Positions 1 to 8,430 are shown, counted from the first letter of the stretch. The stretch: DNA of 18,771 nucleotides from an uncultured Muribaculaceae bacterium (GCA_947644475.1 CANRZQ010000020.1:1-18771); one strand, 5' to 3'. The notes: generated from the letters alone by a model not told the origin. A program made the numbers and translations.

Positions 1-1
1 C

Positions 2-316
2 CGTTACAGCATACTCGACGCTATCACTGAAGCCGGCGACCTCACCCCATACGGCAAACGCGACAACGTGCTGCTGATCCGTGAGGAAAACGGCGTGCGC
101 AAATCCGTACGCCTCAACCTCAACGATGCCGCCACGCTATCCTCCCCCTACTTTTTCCTCAAACAAAACGACTACATCTACATCGAGCCATCCGAAGTGC
201 GCAAGGACAACGCGGAATACAACCAGAACAATTCCTTCAAACTTTCCGTGGTCTCCACAATCGTGAGCGGTTGCTCCGTTATTGCATCCCTTATCATAGC
301 CCTCTCTGTAAAGTAG
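2..316 (+). CDS. Polysaccharide export outer-membrane protein (Wza-like), C-terminal part
   Basis: The reading frame is open from the first complete codon at base 2 and ends in TAG at 314-316, so only about the last 104 residues are present. The start of the visible part (RYSILDAITEAGDLTPYGKR) looks like the end of a SLBB/soluble-ligand-binding beta-grasp domain, followed by the V-L-L-I-R strand and the 'NDYIYIEP' turn that are typical of Wza/polysaccharide export proteins of Bacteroidetes. The last 25 residues form one hydrophobic helix ending in ALSVK, as in Wza-type proteins where a C-terminal helix crosses the outer membrane. By family knowledge it forms the export channel for capsule or exopolysaccharide. 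It lies 7 nt before the Wzc-like gene, the usual order export channel then co-polymerase. The N-terminus and any lipoprotein signal lie outside the window. Confidence 0.85.
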   Translation, partial: RYSILDAITEAGDLTPYGKRDNVLLIREENGVRKSVRLNLNDAATLSSPYFFLKQNDYIYIEPSEVRKDNAEYNQNNSFKLSVVSTIVSGCSVIASLIIALSVK

Positions 317-323
317 CCTATAT

Positions 324-2543
324 ATGAACGAGAACACAAATAAGAAATTCGACATCGCAGTCGAAATCCGCCGCTTTGTACGCGCAAGCCTCAAAGGGTG
401 GAAAATATATGCCCTGGCTGTCGGCGCCGCCGTACTCATCACCCTTGCCTACATTTTCATCCGCAAGCCGGCCACCGAGGTCAACGCCTCGCTGATGCTT
501 CCCCCGGAAACAGGCCAGAATTCCGGAATGCTCGCCCTGTCCGACCTCGCAAGTTCTTTTTCGATGGGCGACATGTTCGGAGCCTCAAACATCGACAACG
601 AGATAGCCGTGATGCAGTCGCACACCGTATACGAACGCACTGTGCGCCAACTCGGCCTCAACATCAATTATCTTGAAAAAGAACGCATCCTACGCACCAT
701 TCCGGCCTACGACCGGGCGCAACTGCACCTGTCGGTCGACCCCGCCGTGGCCGACACCTTGCGCTACACGCTTTTCTTCATAATCAAGCCCGACAGCAAG
801 GGGGAGAAATTCGAAATCGAAATCAGAAACGCCTCAATCGATAAAAGAATCGCAAAACTCAAAGATGTGACCCTGCCGGCCGACATCAAGACTCCTTTTG
901 CCGATTTCCGCCTCGAAAAGACGGCATTTTTCAATGAAAAAGATGTTTACCCCAAGTTTTTAATAACTTACGATTCCTATAACGTCGCGGCCCAAGGCCT
1001 GACCAGTTTTGTCGAGGTTTTCGCTCCGAACAAGAAAACCGACATTATCTCGATGTCGACCATTACACCGGACCCCGATTTCGGCAAAAAACTGCTCTCG
1101 ACCATCATCGACAATTACAACTGGCTGCGCAACGACCAGCTCGCACAGACACAGCGCGACAACCTTGATTTTGTCGAGAACCGTCTCGCAACCCTCGAGA
1201 CCGAACTGAACGACGCCCAGGCAGCCGTGCAGCAATTCAAGGAAAAGAACAAGATTACCGAACCCGGCACGGCCGCATCCATGCTCATACACAAGGCCGC
1301 CTCTCTTGATGCCCAAATCGCCAGCACATCCACCTACAATGAGATTTTGCGCATGACGCGCGATTTCATCGCCAATCCGGCCAACGACCGCAAGATGATA
1401 CCCTCGATGAGCGTAACAACCCTGTCGTCCACCGAGACTCCATCATCTGTCGGCGCTGTCGAGCAATATAACATTCTGATTCTTAAACTCAACGAGGAAC
1501 TGTCGAAGGTAAACACCTCAAACTCCACAATAGAGACCATCGAGAAACAACTGTCGATGCTCCGCGCCAACATCTGCGAATCAATCACCCGCACCCTCGA
1601 AAACTCCAATGTGAAACTCGCAAGCATGAACAGGCAGAATAACGAGACTCTCGGCAAGATGGGCACAATTCCCGAACTCGAACGTGAGTATATCGACCTA
1701 GAGCGTGAGGTAATGCTCAAACAGCAACTATACCTTTTCCTGCTGAAACAACGCGAGGATGCCCGCATGGGACTCACCAAGAAAACAGAGGCTCTGCTCA
1801 CTCTCGACGAGCCTTTCATCGTGGCCAAGACCCCGGGCATGAAGCCCAAAATGCTTGCCATGATTCTCCTTTTCTTCGGCATCGTTGGGGCCGCCGCATG
1901 GATTTTCTTCCGCAAGATGCCGCACACGCCTCTCGGTTCTTCCGATGCCGTGACCGGCGCAAGCACCGTGCCCGTACTTGCTGCAATAGACAAGGACCCT
2001 CTCGCAGGCATAAACATGCTCCGCACCGACCTCCGCGCAATCCTCGACCCGATAGAAGCAAAAAATATAATGGTTACGACTCTCAGGCGCGACTCTATGC
2101 CTGTGGCCACGGAACTCGCCTCGGCCTTTGCCCGCGCCGGACACAAGACAGTCCTGGTCGACGCCTCATTCGCCAATCACACTGCCGCTGCCGCATGTCC
2201 CTCCCTGGTCGATATATGCGCCGGCACTGCTCAATGCGACACCAAGGCCGCATCCGGCAATCTGCATATGATTGCATCCGGCACCACAGACCTTGCCACG
2301 GCCGACTTGATTGCATCGCCGGCATTTGCCGTCCTTGTCAAGCGCCTTGACAGCCAATTCGATTATGTAGTGATAGCCTCGCCGGCCATTGCCGAAGGCA
2401 GCGGAGCATATGCCCTCGCCGCCGACGCCGACCTCACCATTGCGGCTGTCGACGCCCGCGCCACAACATCGTCCGACCTCGAATTCCTTGGCGAGTTACG
2501 CCGGCAAGGCCGCTTCCCGCGCCTTTCAATTGTCATAGAATAA
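324..2543 (+). CDS. Wzc/Wzz-like polysaccharide chain-length protein with a degenerate BY-kinase domain
   Basis: This 739-residue inner-membrane protein would control polysaccharide chain length and couple synthesis to the Wza-like channel. Visible layout: a cytoplasmic N-tail, first membrane helix about residues 28-46, a long periplasmic part with a Wzz domain and coiled coil (about 270-320 and 380-480), second membrane helix about 510-529, then a cytoplasmic domain of about 200 residues shaped like a bacterial tyrosine kinase. In that domain the Walker A position (about 582-596, VTTLRRDSMPVAT) has no GK[S/T]. Walker A' keeps one Asp (D613 in VLVDAS). The Walker B position reads YVVIASPA, with Ala685 in place of the Asp. 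There is no C-terminal tyrosine cluster. I infer a non-catalytic kinase fold retained for structure. It sits between the export channel gene (7 nt upstream) and wzx (31 nt downstream). The role as a Wzz/Wzc family member is secure; loss of kinase activity is inferred from motifs. Confidence 0.9.
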   Translation: MNENTNKKFDIAVEIRRFVRASLKGWKIYALAVGAAVLITLAYIFIRKPATEVNASLMLPPETGQNSGMLALSDLASSFSMGDMFGASNIDNEIAVMQSHTVYERTVRQLGLNINYLEKERILRTIPAYDRAQLHLSVDPAVADTLRYTLFFIIKPDSKGEKFEIEIRNASIDKRIAKLKDVTLPADIKTPFADFRLEKTAFFNEKDVYPKFLITYDSYNVAAQGLTSFVEVFAPNKKTDIISMSTITPDPDFGKKLLSTIIDNYNWLRNDQLAQTQRDNLDFVENRLATLETELNDAQAAVQQFKEKNKITEPGTAASMLIHKAASLDAQIASTSTYNEILRMTRDFIANPANDRKMIPSMSVTTLSSTETPSSVGAVEQYNILILKLNEELSKVNTSNSTIETIEKQLSMLRANICESITRTLENSNVKLASMNRQNNETLGKMGTIPELEREYIDLEREVMLKQQLYLFLLKQREDARMGLTKKTEALLTLDEPFIVAKTPGMKPKMLAMILLFFGIVGAAAWIFFRKMPHTPLGSSDAVTGASTVPVLAAIDKDPLAGINMLRTDLRAILDPIEAKNIMVTTLRRDSMPVATELASAFARAGHKTVLVDASFANHTAAAACPSLVDICAGTAQCDTKAASGNLHMIASGTTDLATADLIASPAFAVLVKRLDSQFDYVVIASPAIAEGSGAYALAADADLTIAAVDARATTSSDLEFLGELRRQGRFPRLSIVIE

Positions 2544-2574
2544 AACTGTCGATTTCGACCGAAATAAAATACGG

Positions 2575-4029
2575 ATGTCGAAAAGCCTTTCGAGCAACAT
2601 AGCGTTCAATGTAATTCTCACTGTATCGAATTACTTGTTCCCGTTCCTGGTCTATCCCTACGTCACGCGCGTATTGGGCCCGGACAGCCTCGGCATCTGC
2701 AATTTCGCCGACAGCATCGTCACCTGGGCCTCGCTCATCTCGCTCATAGGCGTCCCCATCGTAGGTGTGCGCATCATAGCGAAAAGCAAAGGCGACAAGG
2801 AACGAATGTCGCAAGACTTCACCTCTTTGTTCATTATTTCCGGCGCATTCACCATACTGGCAAGCGCAGGCCTGCTCGCAGCCACCATCCTCGTGCCCAA
2901 ACTGTCGGAGCACATGGATGTGATGCTCATAGGCCAACTTAAATTGTGGGGCAACTTCCTGCTTCTGGAATGGCTGTTCAAGGGGCTCGAGGATTTTAAA
3001 TATATAACGGTACGGACGATAATCGTGAAATTGATTTTTATTGCCACCGTATATATTTTCGTACGCAGCGAATCGGAATACACCTCATATTTTCTGCTCT
3101 TGTGCCTTTCGGTGGCTGTGAATGCCGCGATCAACTGCCTGCGGGCAAGCCGCCTGGTATCGTTCCGGTTCTCGTTCGCCGCCGTCCGCTCCCTTATCTT
3201 GCCGTCGCTGATTCTGGGCTCATACCTTGTGCTCACCTCCATGTACACCACATTCAATGTGATGTATCTCGGATTCGTAGCCGGCGAGGCCGAGGTGGGC
3301 TACTACACCACGGCCACCAAAATTTTCCATATAATCCTGGCCATGTACACGGCTTACTCGCTGGCCATACTGCCCCGGGCAAGTTCGCTTCTTGGCGAGG
3401 GACGCAAGGAGGAATTCGGCAGGCTCATCTCCATGTCGGTAGACGCGCTCATAATGTTTGCCATCCCAATCGCCATATTCGGGATGCTCTATTCCCGAGG
3501 CGTGGTCTACACCATAGCCGGCGAGGAATTCGCCCCTACTATTCTTCCGGTGATCATAACCATGCCTCTGCTTTTCATCATCGGTTACGAGCAGATTCTC
3601 GTGGTGCAGGTAATGATTCCGCTCACCTCCGACCGCGGCGTGCTCGTAAACTCTATTGTGGGCGCCACTGTTGGTGTGGCCGGCAACCTGCTCATTGTAA
3701 GGCATCTTGCCTCGGTAGGCTCAGCCATAGTGTGGTTCGCGGCAGAAATCGCCGTACTTGTCATTGCCCAGCGATTCGTGTCACAGAAAGGCTTTTTCCA
3801 ATTTCCATGGCGGTCGCTTTTCCGCAATATACTCGGCTATGCCCCTTTCATGGCCTTGTCGGGCATGATACTTTACATCCCCTTGCTTTCGCCAATCGTG
3901 AAAATGATAATCGGCGGCATTATTCTCATTCCTTATTTCTATGCCGTACAGCGTTTTTACCTTAAAAATCCGGTATTCGGCAAATTGCAGGATGCCGTTC
4001 TCGGGTATGTGAGGGCCCCGCGGCAATGA
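2575..4029 (+). CDS. Wzx-type oligosaccharide flippase (MOP superfamily)
   Basis: A 484-residue polytopic membrane protein. The N-terminus (NYLFPFLVYPYVTRVLGPDS, then GICNFADSIV) is the classic opening of RfbX/Wzx polysaccharide flippases, in which the first helices carry a P-Y-x-x-R-x-L-G motif. About 12-14 hydrophobic segments follow to the end, with basic loops such as KSKGDKERM and FKGLEDFKY. The length is normal for the family (about 420-500). Its role would be to move the undecaprenyl-diphosphate-linked repeat unit from the cytoplasmic to the periplasmic face of the inner membrane. The start ATG lies 31 nt after the Wzc-like gene. The stop overlaps the next start (ATGA), which indicates translational coupling with the putative polymerase. 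Substrate specificity cannot be read from the sequence. Confidence 0.92.
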   Translation: MSKSLSSNIAFNVILTVSNYLFPFLVYPYVTRVLGPDSLGICNFADSIVTWASLISLIGVPIVGVRIIAKSKGDKERMSQDFTSLFIISGAFTILASAGLLAATILVPKLSEHMDVMLIGQLKLWGNFLLLEWLFKGLEDFKYITVRTIIVKLIFIATVYIFVRSESEYTSYFLLLCLSVAVNAAINCLRASRLVSFRFSFAAVRSLILPSLILGSYLVLTSMYTTFNVMYLGFVAGEAEVGYYTTATKIFHIILAMYTAYSLAILPRASSLLGEGRKEEFGRLISMSVDALIMFAIPIAIFGMLYSRGVVYTIAGEEFAPTILPVIITMPLLFIIGYEQILVVQVMIPLTSDRGVLVNSIVGATVGVAGNLLIVRHLASVGSAIVWFAAEIAVLVIAQRFVSQKGFFQFPWRSLFRNILGYAPFMALSGMILYIPLLSPIVKMIIGGIILIPYFYAVQRFYLKNPVFGKLQDAVLGYVRAPRQ

Positions 4030-5285
4030 AACTGAGGTTTTATCTTCTCATATTCACTATTCTGGCCTCCGTTTCGTTTTTCGACCCGGGCAACAGAATA
4101 GAAGGGCCAATCGGCAAGGCATTGTTCTATCTTTCCGTGATGACATGCCTTGTTGTGGCACTCAAAGACGGGATATCGCTGCGCTCCGCGCGTTATCCCC
4201 GATGGGCCTACGCTTTCATTATCTGCGGCATTGCAGTGTCGATGCTGATGGCTTCGGCATTCCATATGCAGACCATAACGCAGTCAATCGTCACAACGAT
4301 GCCCTACATGCTCGCTTACCTTATGTTTTTTGTGCTTATGCGCTTCGACATACCCACGGAGCGGCTCATAAAGGCATATATAGCGCTTGCGGCATGTGCG
4401 TCTGTAATATATTTCATCAACCTTGCCACCATGCCGTTCAATATATTCGGGCGGCCGATGTTCGATGCCGACGATGCTCGCGGTATTCTCCGCCTTCCGC
4501 TTGTGTTCGTTGAGTTTTTCCCGGTAATACTTTTCTATGCCATCAACCGCTGGCTCCTCGACGGCAAGTTTAAATGGATGCTCCTCGCCGGAGGAACATC
4601 TTTGATGATTGTGCTTTCGGTAATACGACAGGTGATAGGCCTCAGCGCATTACTGGGCCTGTGGTTCATACTCAAGCGCGCCAACATAAAAATCAAAATT
4701 GGCATAATCGCTCTTGTTGTGGCCTTCGGATTATTTGTATTGCCACGTATTCCGATGTATCAGGCCATGGTCGAACTTACCGAAAAGCAAGCCGATGAAA
4801 ACGAGGAAGAAGAAAACATACGTATCACCGCATGGCGATATTACACCTATGACCATCAGACTAACGAACTCTCGACCGTTTTGGGCAACGGCATGCCTGC
4901 TCTTGGCGTGAGCCGCTGGGGCATAATAATGGATGCTGAAACTATGGAACAAGGTGTTTTATGGGTCGATGTAGGCTGGGCCGGGTTTTACTGGCTTTTC
5001 GGGGCTTTCTCTACAATAGGCCTGCTTGCGCTCATGTTCACTGCCATTCTCCGGCGAAAGCCTCCTCAGGAGCAGTTTCTGACATACTCGCTCATCTTCT
5101 ATTTCGTCACATCATTTGCCTCCGGCCCTCCCGTAATCTACTGGCAGATTATCGACATAATGGTGGTGCTATACATGGTGTACCGAAAAAAAGACAGTGT
5201 CACGGAAAGCGGCACTCAACAGATCACGTCAACCTCCAACAATACGGCATATGCAGGCGACCGCCCTCATTATCCTCAACTATAA
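4026..5285 (+). CDS. Putative O-antigen/capsule polymerase (Wzy/O-antigen-ligase-like membrane protein)
   Basis: A 419-residue protein with about 10-12 hydrophobic segments and one long polar loop at about residues 250-320, rich in Asp/Glu and containing RITAWRYYTYDHQTNELSTV. A large periplasmic loop in an otherwise hydrophobic protein, together with position directly after a flippase gene, is the usual sign of Wzy. The helix just before it holds Arg in 'SVIRQVIGLSALLGL', and charged residues in membrane segments are common in Wzy catalysis. Primary sequence conservation in this family is low, so the call rests on topology and context. The expected role is polymerisation of flipped repeat units at the periplasmic face; an O-antigen ligase is the main alternative. 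The start codon overlaps the wzx stop by 4 nt, and the 3' end overlaps the next glycosyltransferase gene by 35 nt. The C-terminal tail of about 30 residues is polar, Ser/Thr/Asn-rich and probably cytoplasmic. Confidence 0.8.
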   Translation: MKLRFYLLIFTILASVSFFDPGNRIEGPIGKALFYLSVMTCLVVALKDGISLRSARYPRWAYAFIICGIAVSMLMASAFHMQTITQSIVTTMPYMLAYLMFFVLMRFDIPTERLIKAYIALAACASVIYFINLATMPFNIFGRPMFDADDARGILRLPLVFVEFFPVILFYAINRWLLDGKFKWMLLAGGTSLMIVLSVIRQVIGLSALLGLWFILKRANIKIKIGIIALVVAFGLFVLPRIPMYQAMVELTEKQADENEEEENIRITAWRYYTYDHQTNELSTVLGNGMPALGVSRWGIIMDAETMEQGVLWVDVGWAGFYWLFGAFSTIGLLALMFTAILRRKPPQEQFLTYSLIFYFVTSFASGPPVIYWQIIDIMVVLYMVYRKKDSVTESGTQQITSTSNNTAYAGDRPHYPQL

Positions 5286-6222
5286 CAACGCAGAGGCCAC
5301 TGCCAACTGCCTGCGCTCGGTGCGGACATATAACTCGGCAAGGATAAAGACCATAGTGGTCGACAACGCCTCGCGCCCCGAGCAACAGGCCGCGCTCATC
5401 GATGTGTTCCACAATGAATTCGGGACAGATGCCCCTGTAATTGACGAGACTGCCCCCGAATCGAGAAAAGCCCTTTGCGGACATGACGCCGCGCTGCTTC
5501 TGCGCTCCGTGAATTCAGGCTACGCCCAAGGCAACAATGCCGGTCTTGAACTGGCCTATGCCGACCCGGATGTGGACACTGTGATGATCCTGAACAACGA
5601 CATCCTGTTTGTCGAGGACATAATCCCGGGACTGCTCGACATATTGAATTCTCATCCCGACGCCGCCGTTGTGTCACCCGTACTCTACAAGAAAGATATG
5701 CAGGGCCTTGACCTGAACTGCGCGCGCCGCGAGTCATCGGTAGCCGACCTTATACGCACCAATATCCTCCTTTACTGGTGGCTTTTATGGAATTACCAGC
5801 CCAAAAAGCAATACATTCTTGCCGATGCCGACGCCCCGGCAAGCGGCGTCACTCCCATAGGGCTGCCATCCGGCTCGTGCATGCTCCTGCGTAAGGATGT
5901 ATTTGCGCGTATCGGAGGTTTCGACCCCGCCACATTCCTTTATTTCGAGGAGAACATCATGGCGGCACGCTCAAAGGCTCTCGGCTTGCAGAACTATCTG
6001 TCGCTCGACCACCGGTGCATACATCTCGGCGCTGCCACCACCTCCGCGCCTTCACAATCCTCATATACGATAATGAAGGCCGGCATCGACAGTTCGCGTT
6101 ATTACGTAGAGCATTATTCCGGCGCATCGTGGCCTATGCGTAGCCTGCACAGGCTCTCATGCCTGTTTTATCAGACACTGTTCCGCATCCAGAAAGCCCT
6201 CGGCATCCGCCGCCGGAAATAA
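5251..6222 (+). CDS. Family 2 glycosyltransferase (rhamnosyltransferase-like)
   Basis: A 323-residue protein of the GT-A fold, GT2 family. It opens with ATALIILNYNN, the nucleotide-sugar-binding first strand, and continues with VVDNAS (about 37-41), NSGYAQGNNAG (88-98), ILNND with N115-N116-D117 as the DxD-like metal site, GSCMLLRKDVFARIGGFDP (208-226), FEEN (232-235) in the place of the usual E-D-x-D, and a C-terminal H-x-G motif near H258. This pattern is typical of the dTDP-rhamnosyl/galactofuranosyl-type GT2 enzymes found in O-antigen clusters; the sugar is not predictable. I chose ATG 5251 rather than the in-frame GTG at 5197, because the conserved domain begins right after it and the extra 18 residues are polar and unlike the family. 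It overlaps the wzy-like gene by 35 nt. Its stop codon directly abuts the recX stop codon on the other strand. Confidence 0.9.
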   Translation: MQATALIILNYNNAEATANCLRSVRTYNSARIKTIVVDNASRPEQQAALIDVFHNEFGTDAPVIDETAPESRKALCGHDAALLLRSVNSGYAQGNNAGLELAYADPDVDTVMILNNDILFVEDIIPGLLDILNSHPDAAVVSPVLYKKDMQGLDLNCARRESSVADLIRTNILLYWWLLWNYQPKKQYILADADAPASGVTPIGLPSGSCMLLRKDVFARIGGFDPATFLYFEENIMAARSKALGLQNYLSLDHRCIHLGAATTSAPSQSSYTIMKAGIDSSRYYVEHYSGASWPMRSLHRLSCLFYQTLFRIQKALGIRRRK

Positions 6223-6699
6223 TCATTCATTCCCGGCCTTGGCCGCGCGTATGGCCGCCGCCGCGAGTTGGGATTCAAATCCTCGGCTGAGCAGGAAGCG
6301 GAACAGGGCGGTACGCCCCTCATACGATTCAATCTGTCCGGGGTCGCGCCTGACGCGCGATGCAAGCACGTCGGCCAGAATCGTCTTGTATTCCTCCTCG
6401 TCGAACTCATCCAGCGTGTCGGCTATCGTGTCACGGCCGACACCTTTCTCTCGCAGTTTCTGCGACACCTTTATGCGGCCCCACTTTGAAAAACGGATTT
6501 TGTCGCGGGCAAAAGCACGGGCAAAACGCTCATTATCGATAAAACGGCGGTCGACAAGACTGTCGATAATCTTCTCGGCGTCGCCGGAACATATGCCCCA
6601 GCGGCGAAGTTTCTCACGAGCCTCGCCGGTCGACTGCTCGCTGCGGGCGCACAAAGTCTCGAGACGCACAAGGGCATCTTTTGCTGAAACCGTCTTCAT
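6223..6699 (-). CDS. recX: Regulatory protein RecX
   Basis: A 158-residue basic, helical protein that matches RecX, a modulator that binds RecA filaments and inhibits recombinase activity. Typical features are the tandem three-helix repeats: 'AREKLRRWG' with 'IIDSLVDRRFIDNERFARAFARDKIRFSKWGRIKV' (a D-[ED]-x-x-[FY]-A-x-x-[FYLW]-x-x-x-R pattern followed by K-x-G-x-x-K/R), then 'LREKGVGRDTIADTLDEFDEEE'. An upstream in-frame ATG (6711) would add four residues. I prefer ATG 6699 because it overlaps the prmC stop as ATGA, a normal coupling arrangement. There is no space between its stop and the stop of the converging glycosyltransferase gene. recA is not in this window. Confidence 0.93.
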   Translation of the reverse strand: MKTVSAKDALVRLETLCARSEQSTGEAREKLRRWGICSGDAEKIIDSLVDRRFIDNERFARAFARDKIRFSKWGRIKVSQKLREKGVGRDTIADTLDEFDEEEYKTILADVLASRVRRDPGQIESYEGRTALFRFLLSRGFESQLAAAAIRAAKAGNE

Positions 6700-7538
6700 C
6701 GCCGGGCACATATAAAACGGTTCGCGCCACGGAAATCACGGATTACATCTACCGATGTGAACCCGTCGGCCGAAAGCATCTTTTCGAGCGCGCCGGCACA
6801 CAAAGGGTTGATTTCGAGCCACAGGCTGCCTCCGGAGGCAAGGCTCCGCGCAGCAAGCCGCCCGATGGGCCGGTAGAACCGCAAGGCATCGTCATCGGGC
6901 ACAAACAGAGCCGATGCAGGCTCGTGTTCCACTACACGCATATCCATATCCTTTCGCTCGCTATCAAGCACATAAGGAGGATTGCTTACTATTATGTCGA
7001 ACTCACCATCGATATTATCTTTCAGGATGTCGGCCTCGGCAAACTTCACATCGGCCCGGTAGCGGGCCGCATTCCTGCGCGCCACAGCCAAGGCGTCGGC
7101 CGAAATATCCACTGCCGTCACACGGGCAAACGGAAGCACCACGGCGAGCGTCACGGCGATACATCCCGAGCCGGTGCCAATGTCGAGCACACGCAAGTCT
7201 GTCCGGCCGTCATAAGCCTTGGTTATAAAATCGACCAGCTGGCTTGTCTCGGGGCGGGGAATCAAAGTGGCCTGCGTCACCTCAAAATCGCGTCCGGCAA
7301 AAGAAGCCACTCCGAGCACATACTGCAACGGCTCGCCGGCGAGCACGCGACCTACGATACGGCGGATATTTTCCACCGTGTCGTCGAGCAACTCGCGTCC
7401 GCGATTAATCACAACATCCACCGGCTTGTAACCCTTCACCGTCTCCACGATAACATTCGCCATAGCCCGGGCCTCGCCCTCGCCAACAGCGGGAGCCAGC
7501 CGTCTTTCAATCTCCTTTAAAGCCTCGCCAATAGTCAT
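6696..7538 (-). CDS. prmC: Peptide chain release factor N5-glutamine methyltransferase PrmC (HemK)
   Basis: A 280-residue SAM-dependent methyltransferase that methylates the Gln of the GGQ motif in release factors RF1/RF2. The N-terminal helical domain (1-65) is followed by the PrmC signature G-E-P-L-Q-Y-V-L-G (68-76) and IPRPET (93-98). The Rossmann fold carries D-I-G-T-G-S-G (119-125) for SAM, an acidic residue in AVDIS (142-146), and the catalytic N-P-P-Y at 186-189. The length is normal. It is the first gene of a prmC-recX pair with an ATGA overlap. A 9-nt promoter-like box (TAAATTTTG on the minus strand, 7544-7552) lies only 5 nt upstream of the ATG. It departs by one base from TAnnTTTG and has no clear -33 partner, so I do not list it as a promoter. 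Confidence 0.96.
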   Translation of the reverse strand: MTIGEALKEIERRLAPAVGEGEARAMANVIVETVKGYKPVDVVINRGRELLDDTVENIRRIVGRVLAGEPLQYVLGVASFAGRDFEVTQATLIPRPETSQLVDFITKAYDGRTDLRVLDIGTGSGCIAVTLAVVLPFARVTAVDISADALAVARRNAARYRADVKFAEADILKDNIDGEFDIIVSNPPYVLDSERKDMDMRVVEHEPASALFVPDDDALRFYRPIGRLAARSLASGGSLWLEINPLCAGALEKMLSADGFTSVDVIRDFRGANRFICARR

Positions 7539-7591
7539 AATTCACAAAATTTACATGTTGCAGGAACAGGCTGTATTAAAACCTTTTGTAC

Positions 7592-7742
7592 AGGGTGTGT
7601 CAAAAAGGCTGTTTATGCCAAGGTTGTAGGGACGCACGGCTCGTGCGTCCGCAGATAAACAATTGATTGTTAAATAAATATCAATATAGATTTCCGGACG
7701 CACGAGCCGTACGTCCCTACCTTTGGTATTTTAACACACCCT
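7592..7742. repeat. 151-bp nested palindromic element (REP/MITE-like)
   Basis: Three levels of symmetry are visible in this 244-nt spacer. Outer arms of 14 bp (7592-7605 AGGGTGTGTCAAAA, and its reverse complement at 7729-7742) match with one difference. Inner arms of 26 bp (7626-7651 and 7695-7720) match with one difference and enclose 43 nt of AT-rich loop. Each inner arm is itself a near palindrome of the type GGACGCACG-gct-CGTGCGTCC. There is no open reading frame inside. This architecture fits a REP- or MITE-like element moved in trans, and remnants of the same sequence occur at 8431-8441 and 8908-8925. It may also act as a transcription terminator or mRNA 3' stabiliser between the flanking genes. 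The mobilising enzyme is not in this window. Confidence 0.75.
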
Positions 7743-7782
7743 CTGCTGCTTTGGTTTTATTTGCAAAGATAACAAATTATTT

Positions 7783-8235
7783 TCATCCGCGAGCAAGGCT
7801 TCCGGCCTTGTTCCTGATATAAGAAACAAAGGATTGAAGGTCAAATGCCATTATGCGGGCGGGCGGGTCGGCGAGGACGGCGTCTTTGAGGCGGTTCATG
7901 TATTCCTCGGGGCTAAACCCCGAGGCGGCCGTCAATTCGGGGATTAACCCCGGGACCGCGGCAATCGTCATCATAAGGCTATTGAGGCGTGTCTTTTCAG
8001 CGGGCGTAAGCGCATTGTCAGGTTTATTCTTGCCATCGGTCCCCTTTTCTTCCTCTGCCGGCGACAAGTCACGAATAAGAAAATTGAACAACGCAAGTTT
8101 TGCCCCCTTGAAATCGGGCATAACGCCTTCCGCTTGATATTTGACAAGAGCCTTAATCACCGCGAGTTGCGTCTTCACGCCGCAACAATCGAGCACTTCG
8201 AGCCAGTGAGGCAGGATAACAGGTTTGTTTTCCAT
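7783..8235 (-). CDS. Unrecognised 150-aa soluble protein, possibly DUF6291-like
   Basis: I do not recognise this protein with confidence. The first 60 residues (ILPHWLEVLDCCG, IKALVKYQAEGVMPDFKG, ALFNFLIRDL) have the rhythm of the small helical domain found in phage or mobile-element proteins annotated DUF6291, where a 'Y...L..l......+AI..Y...G' block is followed by 'alF..i...ld'. After this comes a charged linker (EEEKGTDGKNKPDN) and a second helical stretch with 'FSPEEYMNRLKDAVLADPPARIMAFDLQSFVSYI'. There is no membrane segment or signal peptide. Base composition is closer to the core genes than to the AT-rich gene at 8492. The ATG at 8235 is supported by a good minus-strand promoter 35-66 nt upstream. 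It lies between a palindromic element and an AT-rich spacer, so accessory origin is likely. The DUF6291 resemblance is a weak impression. Confidence 0.6.
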   Translation of the reverse strand: MENKPVILPHWLEVLDCCGVKTQLAVIKALVKYQAEGVMPDFKGAKLALFNFLIRDLSPAEEEKGTDGKNKPDNALTPAEKTRLNSLMMTIAAVPGLIPELTAASGFSPEEYMNRLKDAVLADPPARIMAFDLQSFVSYIRNKAGSLARG

Positions 8236-8269
8236 ATTTAAAAAGATATAGGTTTATTTTTTTTGTTTG

Positions 8270-8301
8270 CAAATATAGCACATATTATTGCAATTTGCAA
8301 A
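8270..8301 (-). promoter_or_regulatory. Bacteroidetes-type promoter for the 7783-8235 gene
   Basis: Read on the minus strand, TTTG (8301-8298) is followed after 20 nt by TATATTTG (8277-8270), a full match to the Bacteroidetes -33/-7 consensus TTTG / TAnnTTTG. The predicted start of transcription near 8264 gives a leader of roughly 30 nt before the ATG at 8235. The surrounding DNA is very AT-rich, which raises the chance-match rate slightly. Confidence 0.7.
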
Positions 8302-8430
8302 TTTTCGAATGATTATTTGCATAAAAATCACACATTGCCCGCAATGATTGTTTTCGAAGCATGGCGGCAAAGCCAACGAATGAACCCTCGGCCGTGGCTC
8401 TGCGACAATTTTGCATACATTAATTCATTT

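Noticed and set aside
1334..2176. 280-codon minus-strand open frame
   Set aside because: It is antisense to the Wzc-like gene and Ser/Arg-rich, as expected from the reverse of GC-rich codons.
7592..7742. CRISPR array or insertion sequence
   Set aside because: There is only one pair of inverted arms, with no regularly spaced direct repeats and no transposase frame.
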